A stretch of 64,000 bases of DNA, from positions 19,208,449-19,272,448 of the forward strand of contig CP137685.1 of assembly GCA_037976565.1 (NCBI GenBank), read 5' to 3'. Source of the DNA: Mesocentrotus franciscanus. Its lineage: Eukaryota > Echinodermata > Echinoidea > Camarodonta > Strongylocentrotidae. The notes below the pieces were generated by a model. That model did no database searches. It had not been told where the DNA came from and worked only from the letters and a program-made list of their open reading frames with translations. Shown here piece after piece: positions 35,411-47,889 of this stretch. Each line of letters begins with the position of its first letter. Position 1 is the stretch's first letter. A program made the translations under genes and the position numbers.

Positions 35411-35899
35411 TGTCTCTATAATGACCTATATACATTTACGCTCAACCTCTACTTGCATTATTCTATTCTATATCAACTTTCTAATCGCATTTCATCTATT
35501 AAATCTTTATCTATCTGACTTCTTCACTTCTAAATACCCATCCACCTGTGCCTCTCTATGTATTAATATCCCCAAAGAACTATAATTCTATGTCATTGCC
35601 CCTTTATTGTCTCATATCTTTCTATTTGACCTGTCCTGTTTAATAGTTCATGCTGGAACGAATTTATTATTTTTGCCTACAAAAGTCTCAATCAGATAAT
35701 TTACTTTTTGTTCACCCGCCCCCTTTATTCTAGCTCCGAGAGATACTTCTGATTTAGGCTCACAAACCCGTCTTTCCTTTGTTACAGGTAGAGATAATCA
35801 GGCTAGATAATTATGAGGTAATATCTTAGATTGCCGACTGATTGCGTTTTTACAAAAGGGGTATTCATTTGACTTATGTTCAGAGGCTCCAAAAAGGAT

Positions 35900-35913
35900 C
35901 TTCTCTCTCTCTT

Positions 35914-35960
<47 letters not shown>

Positions 35961-35965
35961 ATCTC
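35900..35965. repeat. (CT)n microsatellite
   Basis: About 60 bases of CT repeat with few interruptions. Confidence 0.95.
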
Positions 35966-36065
35966 CGTGGTATATTTTGGTTGATTTAGGAATCTTTTTA
36001 TGAAGCTCTGTTGGTAGGTATGAAACTTGAAGTGCCCTTATCCGCAAGTTTAAGAATATGGGATA

Positions 36066-36275
<210 letters not shown>

Positions 36276-36279
36276 ATTT

Positions 36280-38560
36280 TTTTTTTTTGGGGGGGGGAGA
36301 TGTTTGCAGGTCTTGGAAATGTTCAGTTAATTTGTCGGCAAACTTGGATCGAACACCCCCCCCTTTTTTTTAATGGTCTAGGAATGCTCTTGTCGTGGTC
36401 GACAAATCCTAACTATGAGCTTGAAATGCAAAACTCACATCCTCAACAGACTCATCTCCGACAAAACTAGTTTTATTTCAAATATACAATCTTGTGCATT
36501 TTTCCTTTACTCAATTTGTGCACGAATCTTGCCTTTAGGGAGATACTTCAACGTGGTTAACGTTAAACTTAAAAAGAAAGAAGAAAATATATATATTCCT
36601 TTGGTTTTTCTTTGTGTCCTTCGTTAGTATGGCAAACTAGGAAGATTTGCCGTAGTGATCTTCAAACCTCAATTCGTGGCAAGATTTCTCTCTCCGTTTG
36701 CTTTTTCTTGGTTATAATCATGCCCATAAAATGTATATTTGGTTTTAAAAAATATTCAATTTTGCCTTTAATATGTTGAAGTTGAATAAGCTGCCGCTAC
36801 CAGCTGAGAAGAATACCTGTTCTTTCAGTGCCTTTATGTCAGAATAATACTTTTTGATTGGTAATAGGATAACGATGAACAATGGAATTAATGCAAATAT
36901 GAGACCAACAAGTTTTTATTTCTACACTTACCTTTTTATTCGCGGGGTAGCGCGGCACGCTTTTTGCGAGTGTTGCAATCCCTAAAGATGTAAGCTGGCG
37001 CCAATTATTATCTGTCTGTCTCTAACCCGACGTCATTTTCCTCGTCCAGTTGTTTCACTATTGAAATTTAAAAAAGAGTGTAAGATGTCAAAGAGAAAGG
37101 TTTGCGAATTGATGATACGGGGCTTGATTTCGAACAAATGTGAGAAGTGTGCCATCCGTCATATTTGTCGGTCTACTATCAATGGCGTTAATAAATGATT
37201 ATTGTCGAATTCTGCTGTTGCATTCTCATGTGAACAAAAATGATGAGCTGTATGGTATTGCGAAACACAGATAGATAGAGGGGTTATTAATTTAATTTCT
37301 ATTTGACTAGTTGCTGATTGAATGTAAGGATATTCGGCTGGTGATGAAATAGTTAGTTCTCAGTCTGACAGAAAGAAAAAAAAAAGATGTGGTTCTCACA
37401 CTTTTTCCCCTCACATTCTGTCCCCCTCTTTCCTTTTTCTTTCAAATTTTCTTGTAAAATTGTGCAAATTATTCAGGCATACACAACATAAGTTTTTTGC
37501 TTCGCGGAGTCCCGTATATACGCAATATATTAGCATCCCAAACCAACAACAACAAAAAGAAAATTTAAACAGAGATTTGTTGTCTCGACATAAAAAGAAC
37601 AAGCAAACAAACAAACAAAACATGCAAGATCTCACAACTTTCGGTCCTCTATTAACAAAAAGGTGCAACGTTAAATTCTAAAATTTGATGGCAGTGTTGG
37701 ATCTCGGGAGGCACAAGTGGCGCGTGCCCTTTTGGCCAAACAATGGGACAAATTAAAAACTTTTTATGCTAGTGAGTTTTCAGACTTAAACCATGGATAA
37801 GAACATTTTAGAGATTTTGGACATCTGTCTATGCACCCCCTCGTCAAGGAATCCTTGATCCACCACAGATTAAATATATGTTAAACCAGTGTCATCGATG
37901 AAATCAATAAGTTCCTGACTTACATCATTATATAATTATATTAGCCCAGTAGTAATGATTTATCCTAACTGAGCAACTTCTTTAAATCTGGTAATAATAT
38001 CATTTTAGTGGCTTATAAATCAATTCTACTTTCTCAATAGGTATACAAGGACAAGGTTTCTATTTTGTTTTGAGAAGGGTTAGTATATACCTCAAGCTAT
38101 CCATTATAACAAAAAGAGGGGAAAAAGAAAGGAGAAAAGGGGAAAATAGGTAATCCTATAGGTAATACATGCTACCCTTTATCTATCCGTTTTGATATGT
38201 CTTCGGTAAACACAACAAAGATTAACCCCTTGCCTACGGGACACAAGTTGGTCCTGTATAAAGCTCGAGGGAAGGACAGCATTCATTAGTCAAGAGGTTA
38301 ACTTAATTGAAATTCGAGAGAAACTGTACAAACTTTATTCTGAGAATATGATCGTACCTTTGAAATCCAGACATAAAATGGAGTTGTTGGGACTATATAG
38401 GGAGATGCAAAGGAAATTGCCATCACAAAATAATACGTTTTGTGTGGCACGCTAAATCCGATTTCCTTGGCGTCTTCTAATTTATTGTCTTATTTCTCAG
38501 CTGTTTTATATATATATATATACACGTTGGGTTCTGAAATAATTTAAATTGTCATCTCTA
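36280..38560. other. Intergenic, no gene recognised
   Basis: AT-rich. On the minus strand 36931-37000 is GC-richer (CGCGGGGTAGCGCGGC on plus) and ends AAAAAG before GTAAGT, a donor-like junction, so a small unannotated exon cannot be excluded. No protein family signal. Confidence 0.4.
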
Positions 38561-38564
38561 GTCC

Positions 38565-39185
38565 CTTTGAAGCCCCTTTGAAGTTCCTTTACAGTCGCCT
38601 TAAAGTCCCTTTAAAGCACATCTTAAAGATACTATGTCCCTTTTGCAGCCAAAATCAAATTATATAGAACTTTGCAGGAATTATGAATATGTCATGTATG
38701 TCCTATCTGTGAAATTTAAACATTAGCAGTGTCCTAGTATTCAAATTATGCAAGGAAACCCGTTTACCTTCTAGATTTCACTGTCAGACACTATTGAGTG
38801 ACTGACTGACATCTTTTTTTATTTGGTAATAACATACATAAAATGAGCTGTAACATGTACATGAGCATTTGTCTACATCAATTACCCACTACTTGTAATG
38901 GCCAAAATTAAACTGATGTAATCTTTGTGCAGCACAGGTAAAAGAGTCTGAAAATCAGACTATTACTTAGGTGATTGCAATCACTTTAGTCGATTCGACA
39001 ACAAATGGTCGTTATTTTCCTACTAAAAGCCATTTTCAAGCCCTTTCGTTTTGAGGGAAGTTCTAAATTAGTATTGTCTTTCAAATGCAGTTGGAATTTA
39101 AACTTTCAAATGGGACATTGTATCTTTAAGTACCTTTAAAGTCCCTTTGAAGTCACTTTATAAAGTCTCTATAAAGTCCTGTAGG
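38565..39185. repeat. Split degenerate repeat of CCCTTTGAAGT units
   Basis: At 38565-38630, GTCCCTTTGAAGCCCCTTTG and variants repeat about every 12-14 bases. The same units (TTTAAAGTCCCTTTGAAGTC) return at 39130-39175, about 500 bases later. The middle is ordinary AT-rich DNA. Confidence 0.6.
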
Positions 39186-39189
39186 ACTG

Positions 39190-40790
39190 AACTACTTTCA
39201 GGTCGAGGTCTGTTTTCTCTGAATCTCGACTGCAAGGACCTGGATAGACACACGAATTGAGTAAAATGTGCCTGAAAAGGACCAAAAAAACTCATATCTG
39301 CTGATTCAATCTTCGGCGATATGGCCTGAAGTCATACAAGCTTTTCTTCGACACATATTTCTTTCTTTATGCCTGAATCCCATGCACCCATTCATCTGAA
39401 TAAATCACAACAAATTGAACAATCCCAATCGCTACATTAAGCAGTCAAACCGGTGTGAAGAGGTTGCAACCTCAAACAAATGTTTAGGGATCATTAACTA
39501 ATCGTGAAAGATCTTAATTAATTATTCCATGTTCTTGTCGCCGGTTTGAAAAAGAAGCTCATAAAAAACGTGACTTAGATTTTATCACCTTTACAAGTTC
39601 TGGAAGTGGCTGGCTCATCAATCCTTGCAAGGTTGTGCGGCTTCGTCAATCAAAACCAAACTTGAATACCGAACAGAATTGTGGAAATGCGTCTTCATCG
39701 CCCAAAATATGTCTGATATTATTGCGAGGTCAATCCTTCAAGACGTTTCATCAAAAGCAAAATGTCAGGCTAATTGCATTATCATGTTTAATGGCGCATC
39801 AATCATTCAAATTTATTTGAAAAACGATGTTTAGAAACAGTTTAGCGTTGATTAATAGCTTAAAACAGGAAGATGACCTCATAACACTGGTCAAAATTGA
39901 AATGAAATAGGTGTAATTTCATGCAAACAATATGGTTGAGGAATTGTACTCTGTATAAATTACATCAGCGTTACTATTTAATAAATGTATTCTATTGCAA
40001 ATCAAGATGTCATTGCCCTGAGCCCTGTAATAATATCAATATAAATGATTGTTCGTCCTAGTAAATTGCGGGGTCATTATAAACGAAATAGAAATAGATC
40101 AATAATGCGATTGGATTTGACACAATCGTCATATTCATAAAGCAATGATTATACACCACTATCAAAATAATTTAGACGAATATTAGTCCACGCATAAAAC
40201 ATCTAGGTCAGAGAGAATACTGATTATCGAAATTATATACAGTTCAATTTTGAGATAAACAGGATGATGTTAATATTCAAAATTTGTTAGATTGATGTAG
40301 TGGTTCTGATGATGATGTATTAAAATCTGGGGTTCTTGTTCGTTTGGATAATTGCGTGTATGAAATATTGTCCTATCACCCCAGATACATTATAGACAAT
40401 TTGTTAAACTATTAACAATCATTTTTGCCTCATTTGAAGTGTAAAATACACTTGTTAATTTCACATCAAATTAAATCCATTAGTCTTGACATGTTTCCAT
40501 CGTACGGTCCTTTGTTAACGTTTTTTTATAATTATTGTTGTAATTTTGAATTACAAATTTAATATCACGTTTAAAATTATTGGTTGTCTTTGTTTCATAG
40601 CTGTTTAAAAGATTTTCTGTGGAAAGATTGTACTCTACTTCACAAAACACAATAATTTCGTCCGTTTTGTTCTTTTAACCATCAAATTAACTGAAGCAAA
40701 GGTACTGAATAATTATGAAAATCAATTGTAATCCTATGTTTCCTTCTTGGTCTAATATAATGCAAGTTTTGATTAGAAATATAAACAAAT
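39190..40790. other. Intergenic, low-repeat, no gene recognised
   Basis: One of the longer stretches without microsatellites. 39400-39850 is dense in AACAAT, TTAATTAATTATT and ATTGCATTATC-type cores. The open frames at 39625-39834 do not resemble known proteins. Confidence 0.4.
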
Positions 40791-40797
40791 TGATTAA

Positions 40798-41050
40798 TGA
40801 AGAGTTTAATTCCAAAAGGAGCTAAATCCATTTTTGTTACTTCGGAGAAAAAGGAATTTGTTTACCAGATTGTGTACAGGCGTCTATGGAAAAGTGATAT
40901 TTGAAGGTGCATTTTTTCATAATTGCACCCAAAATTTAGGTAAATACTTTTTGGTGAAAGACGGGTACTTAAGTGAACAATGATCTGATATCAATAACTC
41001 AATTTTCATCAAAAGTGGATTTAGCTCCTTTTGGAATTAAACTCTTCATA
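40798..41050. mobile_element. Palindromic MITE with 35-bp inverted ends
   Basis: ATGAAGAGTTTAATTCCAAA plus AGGAGCTAAATCCA at 40798-40831 is mirrored at 41017-41050 with almost no mismatches. The interior is about 185 bases, AT-rich, with no ORF. Confidence 0.8.
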
Positions 41051-41212
41051 TTTTGACGAATATTATTTAAAACAATTATTATTAGGTGGAGATATTTCAT
41101 TACTATTTCATCTTTCAAAAGCCAGAAAAATATGTTTAGCACGTGGCGAATATTCAGCATGGTCAGATTATTTAAGATTGAAAAAGATTAAAACAAGATT
41201 AGAAAAGATATG
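41049..41212 (+). pseudogene. Short open frame of unknown origin, possible exon or transposon relic
   Basis: Directly right of the MITE, an open frame reads YFDEYYLKQLLLGG, then LFHLSKARKICLARGEYSAW and DYLRLKKIKTRLEKI before a stop. The composition is protein-like (mixed charged and hydrophobic), unlike neighbouring repeat frames, but there is no ATG at its start and I recognise no family. It may be the tail of a broken transposon gene or chance. Confidence 0.2.
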
Positions 41213-41859
41213 ACACACTCATTAAAAAAAAACACGCTAAATTCATATTATAACTTTGATAAAGAACCAAGCAACATGTTATCTTTGACGGATGTCAGAG
41301 AAGTTAACGCGACGAAGCAACAAACATTGAAAAAGTTCGTGATCTTGTGAATAGCTTTAAAAAAGAAAGCACGCATCAGGCAACGTTTTAGAGCTTAAAC
41401 AACAGGAAGGAGAGGCCACAAAGAGCGCGCGAAAACAATCATGACACACTTTTCACCTGTCTTTAGCATCCATCCTCTAGCAAACATACTGGACCGTCTG
41501 TTACCAACATCTGATGGATAAACTGGTGTCAGAAAGTGAGCCAAAACGACAATTCAAAATTCCCTCCTTTTTGTGATCGCGTGCAGGTAAGAATTCGTCT
41601 TCTCTTTTGTAAATCGCACTCGCAGATCAGCTGATTGGAAGATGAATGGAAAGATGCCTTTGTGATGGAACAGATAAACGATGACTGGAGATGGGTATCT
41701 TATCACACACATATGGTGAGGAGGGACGTGAACATGAAAGTGGGATGGATGGAAGATAAAGGGAAAGAAGAACAAATCGTAAATTAGGTCAATAACTTGA
41801 TTGATTTATGTTTCGTGGATCATATTCTATAGGACATAATATCATAGAATTGTAATTAA

Positions 41860-42443
41860 AGGGAAATCCAACCTTGATAGCAAACTACCCTAGAGGAAAT
41901 CAGAACAATCAGAGAAGTAGACTGGTGAAAGCTTGAAAGAAATTGGACAAAAAATGATAAAGTTATGAATGTTTGAAAATTATAATCACTAATACAAAAG
42001 TAATAGGCTTAAATTGGCTGAATCGGGAATGTCTCTGTGATGTAGTGGCGGACAACTTTCCCATTCGTTCCAACACACAAAATGACTAAACTTTCATTTA
42101 TTAAAAAAAATATGACTCAGAGGGTCTATTCTCTTTACAGGACCTATAATAATATGCTATTCATAATATATTTAGAGTAGAGTCCTGAGGGAGAAGGCAC
42201 TTGGGAGAGATACAGAAATTAATGTTATTTTTGTACACGACCAACGGGAGAGTTTTCCACGACTACGTCACAACCCACTTACCAAACTGCCAATTTGAGA
42301 TCCGCATGGACCTAATGATTTCATATTTCAAACATTCATAACTTTCTTATTATTGGTCCGATTTATCACAGACTTTCGCCATTCTGTTTATCTTATTTTT
42401 TGCTTTCTTGCAAATGAACTTATTATAAAGGTTGGATCGCCCT
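41860..42443. mobile_element. TTAA-flanked MITE (piggyBac-like), copy A
   Basis: The ends AGGGAAATCCAACCTTGATA and TATAAAGGTTGGATCGCCCT are inverted. Similarity of the arms extends over about 135 bases, including AAAGTTATGAATGTTTGAAA. Exact TTAA tetranucleotides flank both ends (41856-41859, 42444-42447), the hallmark target of piggyBac transposons. There is no transposase ORF. Confidence 0.8.
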
Positions 42444-42720
42444 TTAAATCTCTTGCATACATAAAATAAAATATAGATAGCTAGAGAGGTATTATTGATA
42501 GAAAGATATGAATATTATATGAATAGATATAGCGAGAAAAATATATGGAGACATCATTGGATAAACAAATAGATGACAGATAAATATGAAAAAGAGAAGA
42601 AAAAACGGTGAATAAATATGAATATAAAAAACTGTTTTAATATTAACTTCAGAACAAAAGAATAATAATTGGGTGATGGGTTGGTAAACTGCTACGCATA
42701 GAGTAAAATCACATAATAGA

Positions 42721-42783
42721 TAAGTATACAGACAGATATAAAGATAGATTATCTATCTATCTTTATATTTGTCTGTATACTTA
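42721..42783. repeat. Perfect-stem hairpin, 29-bp arms
   Basis: TAAGTATACAGACAGATATA plus AAGATAGAT pairs with its complement at 42755-42783 across a 5-base loop, with a single G:U wobble. The arms are partly GATA-repeat-like. It could be a tiny palindrome or the hairpin of a small RNA. Confidence 0.7.
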
Positions 42784-44690
42784 ACAGACTTAGCTGACAG
42801 ATATACAGATAAATTACATGTTAGACAGATTGAAAGCGTATATAAAAAGACAGATGGATGAATGAAAAGATAGGCAGATAGATAACGACAACAAAGAAAG
42901 TTGATGATCCGACCCCCAAAAAAAAAAAAAAACGACTTGTGTGATCAAAAGAGCGAAATAAAGTTACAAATAATAACCCCGTGTATAGGATGAAAATCAT
43001 GACATGTTTCAAAAATACACAAAATACAAAAATAGTAATACTGTCTTTTTTCTATTAACCCGTTGGCTACTGAATTCTCTCATTCCCATAGGCTTGATAC
43101 AGGGAGCACTCGGTTCCAGTATGTAATGGGTTAAAGCAGAACATGGAATGGAGCAGCAATGTCTTACATATAGAATGATAAAACGAAAGTTGTATATTTA
43201 ACAGTAGATAATTCATGTTCATATTGAATTTTAAAATGTCTTAAGCTGCAGTGTAAACCCATCTTTCGAAATTTTGTTCCAGTATCATTAAAAAATATAT
43301 ATTTGCACTGCTGTTGAAGTACGGAAGCTTACATATCAACGGGAAATAAACAATGGGCATGGGGTGGATGGAATAAATTAAATAACAGGAAACCAAACGT
43401 AAGGAAAGTGAAGTATTATTAGTAGGTTTTACCACGTTTTGAGCTACAACTTTTATATATTCTACGCTCATAGTTTATAGAAGAAGTGTCAATAATTGGC
43501 GTCACCATGGGACTGCCAGTCATTCTCCCTCCCTCTCACATCTCGGATTGACCTTGACTCGTTCCTTTCAAATTCCACGCAGTATAATTGCCACATTTGC
43601 TTAACTCCAAATGCGATGCTTAATGATACATAAATATCTTGATCTGCATCGAATAAATATTATCATTGAGGTTAAATGTGTCGTGCGAATTCTTTTGAAC
43701 ACTGCGAAATAACAATCGTCACCCCAACAGTTGCTAATCGTCCCCACAGTGAAGACCAATCAGATATGATAGAATTGAAAGGAAAGATCATTTAGCGGAT
43801 TAACGCATGGTAGATGAATCAAAGGACCGACATGGAACTGATTTAAACACCAATTGTCATCGCAATCGAAAGATCAGAGAGCAATTGAACTTAAGGGGTA
43901 AGAAGCGAGGGAAAGAGAGGGGCAAGTATTTGCCGAAACACGACGTATCTGTCGACAGCATCTCGCGATGGCGGAATAATCAAAGACAGACCCACATCTA
44001 TCTAAGACTTGCCCCCACAAAAGGAAAAATAGATTCACATCAAAAGCAATTAATCCAGAAATTTTGATGAGCATTTAATCACCCCTTAACAATCAAACGA
44101 AAATATCTCTCACCTCTGACATTGCTTTGACATTTGATGACAATATGATTAACCATTAGTGATGTGCCTGCCCGCGAGTTTTTCTTTGATAAGTATCTTG
44201 ATGTCTTTTGTGGGGAAAATATTATTGATTTGAGATCTTGAGATTATTTTCTTGGGTATGTATATAAATGTTGGCTGAAGCACCTGTTGTGTGCCATTTA
44301 GTAAGAAGCTAGAAGGTGGTAGAGTTACTTCTAGAAGAGGGTGAAAAGAACATCTGATTTGACAAGTTACAAGGATTTACAACGAACATAATTCAAGTCG
44401 ATGTGTTTCTTGGCATTGGAAATAAGGATTTTAAATGAGTTGCCGTTTTGCATGAACGGGGTTGGAAATGATAGTGTGGTAGTGATGACAAACAGACAAA
44501 GAATTAAATCGAAGCTTATCACATAGGAGACTATCAACAAAGGAAGAAGAGAAGTGCAGAAAATTTGAGGAAAAGCCTTAAGGAGATGATATGAAGACGA
44601 GAAAAAAGAATTCCATGAAACGAGAAAAAAAAGCGGAAAGAGGAAGAGGAATATCGAAGGAGGAGAGCAGAAGAAGGATGAAAAGCAAAT
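42784..44690. other. Intergenic, no gene recognised
   Basis: Contains an A-run (42918-42932). 43690-44060 is low in repeats, with AACAATCG, GATGAATCAAAGGACC and AACACCAATTGTCATC. The open frame 43807-44067 shows no family motif. Purine-rich at 44520-44700. Confidence 0.4.
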
Positions 44691-44699
44691 TGAGAAGAT

Positions 44700-44825
44700 C
44701 TTGTAGCGGTGTCGTGTTCAAGTGCTTAATATCATCACTATATCAACAGGTCTAGATTCGAACCCCAGCCATGGATGGAATTTATATTCTTGGAAAGTCT
44801 AAATTTGCTATTCTCTACCCAGGTG
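44700..44825 (+). mobile_element. SINE head, plus strand
   Basis: A-box-like GTGTTCAAGTGC and B-box-like AGATTCGAACCCC (44754-44766), about 45 bases apart, look like a tRNA-derived promoter on the plus strand. The unit ends in the shared (TAA)n at 44826, tail to tail with the next element. Confidence 0.5.
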
Positions 44826-45000
44826 TAATAATAATAATAATAATGGTGGCTTCTTATATAGCGCACATGTCCGTCACGTCGTGACGCTCCTGGCGCTGCC
44901 CTGATTATTACCCTGGCTCTAGCAAGGCGGCCATTACGGCGCTCTAGCATTTCAAGGAAATATATCCTGCCAGGTACCCATTTACATCACCTGGGTTGAG
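44826..45000 (-). mobile_element. SINE body, minus strand, truncated head
   Basis: (TAA)n at 44826-44845 is followed by GGCTTCTTATATAGCGCACA, CTGGCGCTGCCCTGATTATT and GGCGCTCTAGCATTTCAAGG, closely matching the copy at 1967-2246. It stops at CACCTGGGTTGAG, so the tRNA-like head is missing. Confidence 0.75.
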
Positions 45001-45068
45001 TAGTAGTGATTAGTAAAATGATGCAAGGCGGAAAGAGATTTCTTTATTTTGTTTCTTTAAAGCCTTAA

Positions 45069-45646
45069 AGGTAATGCAAAGTTTTGGGAAATTTTGAAAA
45101 TTGGATGGATAGTAATTCTTTTAAATTGTGATATATTTGGATGCCCCTGTGGATGTATTATAAGCACTAGAAAATTTAGCCCCTAAAACACTTCTGCTTT
45201 CGAGAAATTGAATAATCAAACTGTACCGGTGCTCCCGGTAAATTTCAAATATTTCAAATAGCGCCTAAGGCCATTCCATGGTAGCTGCGACCATGAAAAT
45301 CTCAGAATATGCAGTTCTGATATATAATTTCCAAACGGGAATAGCAAATCGGTCGATTGTAGTCAAGAAACATTGTTTTAAAGCCAAAGTAATATCAGTC
45401 TTGAGAGGGAACTATACAACATAAAGAGTTTATCATTCCATTCTGTATTTGTATGTTTTAAATGTTTTTTATGAAGAGTGTTGAATAAAATTTGAATTGA
45501 ATTGAATTGATTTGAATTTACAATTTCATCACTGTAGACTCGATTTCAACCGCGACAACGATCATTGAATATTGTAAAATCGCATATGCTTCCAATATGT
45601 TTATTTGAACCAAATTCATGACCCCATACCAAACTTTGTATTACCT
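45069..45646. mobile_element. TTAA-flanked MITE (piggyBac-like), copy B
   Basis: The inverted ends AGGTAATGCAAAGTTT and AAACTTTGTATTACCT are flanked by TTAA on both sides (45065-45068, 45647-45650). At 578 bases it is almost the same size as the 41860 element but different in sequence. It contains a TTGAATTGAATTGA repeat at 45494-45515. Confidence 0.75.
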
Positions 45647-45659
45647 TTAATGATTATTC

Positions 45660-47560
45660 GACAAAAAGCAAGGTCATGTCATTTTAGAAGTGCATAATTG
45701 AGATCCCTGGAATTAATGTAGGCGTTATCATGTAAGAACTCTCATTTAATTGTTATTGATTACAGTTATAATATGGGATGTTATTGTAACTCAGTGGTTT
45801 GTGGCCTTTAGCCAGTAGACGAGGCTTATGAAGAATAAATAAAATTAATACCAAATAACTGTGTCCCTCGGATATGATTCAAACTTGTGGATCCTCTGCT
45901 ATTCCCTTGTCACTCCTGATAAAATGATAAATAAATGAGAAAAAAATACGAAGAGAAGTATGACGAGGGTGGCTAATAATACAATAAATTCTGTCAAATC
46001 CTTTCCAATTCTCACAACTAATGGTACAAAATAGATCGCATTGAACTTTTTAAATGTATTTCCTATATTTTCAGTTTGATACAAGTCAATCCTTTTTAAG
46101 CTTTAGGATGTGTAACTCTAACAAATTAAATTAAATCATCAGGCGGCTAGTAAATAAATCAGGGATTGTTCTAGGAATCCGTAAAGGAAGGGATGCTCTC
46201 AATATCGAAAAATTCCTGACAAGCTAAATAATTTTTAAAAAAATGTTTGTGTACCTATTGATTAGAAGAATGCCAGTGTTTTGTTTGTTTAAAGGAGGAA
46301 TGGGCATGGGTCGCTTTCGCTCTGTACCCCATACATTCGTGAAATAGATCTGTGAAATGAAGCATGTTGATTTATTTTCTTTTAACTTCATAATTTTTGT
46401 AATTATAGTTTTATCTTTCAATTTCATTTCCCCAACTCTTTCAGAGAAAAACTTTTTCTTTGCCGCCGAATGAGACAAAAATGGATCGTTCTTGCGTACT
46501 GCTTGTGTTCCTTGTGCCTATATCATTGATCCTTAACCTGTCCTAGTTCTTTTTGCTGTTGGTAATCCGTTCTTTAGCGGAGGGGGCTGTAGCGTTAAGT
46601 GATGGACATAGCAACAAAAAAACACAACCGTTTAATATCCTTCCGGCAAATCTAACGTCTTTGACAAGGTGAACCTATTTTCTTTCAATGATTGTCGACA
46701 TATTCGCTTGCCAAACCGATTCTCCCTGCAGAAGTTAGATTTCATTTTTAGTGACTTGCCGGGCAACACATTTTTTCGGTCAGTGGTAATGGCAAGGATA
46801 ATGTAATTTGGTCCCCGTTTATATACTTTTTGTTTCTTTTATTCATAAATAATTAAAGTTATTTCATCTTACTAATTAATATAAAACTGCCTGTCTATGG
46901 GAGCGACCCTCAATATGTGGATATGCGTATAAAACTCCACCAGGAGCAAAACGCACTCACAAAAGACATCCAGAAATGTGTCTCTGTATTTCAATCATAT
47001 TTGGCAGTGTGGATAATTCGTTTTGCCTTTGCTTCGCGCTATTCTAATAAGCTCATTCAGGCAGAGGCGGTAAACATACCACAGAGATCAAAGCATATAT
47101 TTTTGGGGTATTATTGTAATTCAATGGGTGTACAGATCTGTTATCTGAACTTGTAATTGTACTGTTGTTTGGCTTATATCTGAACCTATTGTAAAGAATA
47201 ATAGCATTCGTTCAAGATTATTTAACCGATCCTAGTCTTATCGCTAATCTAAAGTTACAAGCTATCCTTGCGCTTTAACCGTGCTTTCTAAATCATTTTA
47301 TTCCTTTTAAGGGGTACAACTGCATGAAGATATTTAAAATATACTTGTATAATTACTGATCAGATCTTTGACTCTAAAGAGGGTTTTCCCCTCTCATGCG
47401 TTTCGGCCCCATAATCTTTACATCACTGTGGGCTCTACTAATTTGTTTAATATCCCATTGATTTCTCCCCGAAATTTTTTCTCTTTCTTTTCTACTTTCA
47501 TTTTCCTTTTCTCTTTTTTCTTCTTCTCTACTTTAGCCCAATTTCATTTCCTCTCCTTTC
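45660..47560. other. Intergenic, no gene recognised
   Basis: AT-rich with a T/C-rich tract at 47480-47560. The open frames (for example 46224-46478, 46917-47156) lack any recognisable motif. Confidence 0.5.
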
Positions 47561-47574
47561 TTCTTCATGTCAGA

Positions 47575-47880
47575 ACAACTACTCAGGACAACCACCCCAG
47601 GACAAATACCCTTAGGACACTTGCCCCCGGACCACGACCCCATACTACATAACACAACTACTCCCTATAGGAAAATTACTCCGGTGTTTCCACCCCGGGC
47701 AGCTACCCCTAGGACATTTAACCCCGGACAACTGACCTGTACTACATTTTAACAACTACTCCCTAAAGGAAAATACCCCGATTTTTCCACCCCGGGCAGC
47801 TAGCCCTAGGACATTTAACCCCGGACAACTGACCTGTACTACATTTAACAACTACTCCCTATAGGGCACCTTAACACCGG
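47575..47880. repeat. Tandem repeat, unit about 97 bp, built from ACAACTACTCC-like subunits
   Basis: AACAACTACTCCCTA begins copies near 47653, 47751 and 47847. Copies 1 and 2 share CACCCCGGGCAGCTA, CCTAGGACATTTAACCCCGG and ACAACTGACCTGTACTACAT. The 5' part (47575-47650) is a more diverged version. Each unit contains several GGACA/CCCC submotifs, suggesting expansion from a shorter ancestor. Confidence 0.85.
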
Positions 47881-47889
47881 ACCACAAAT

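Noticed and set aside
34928..35585. Phe-rich and Ser/Leu-rich open frames
   Set aside because: They come from (GAA)n and (CT)n tracts.
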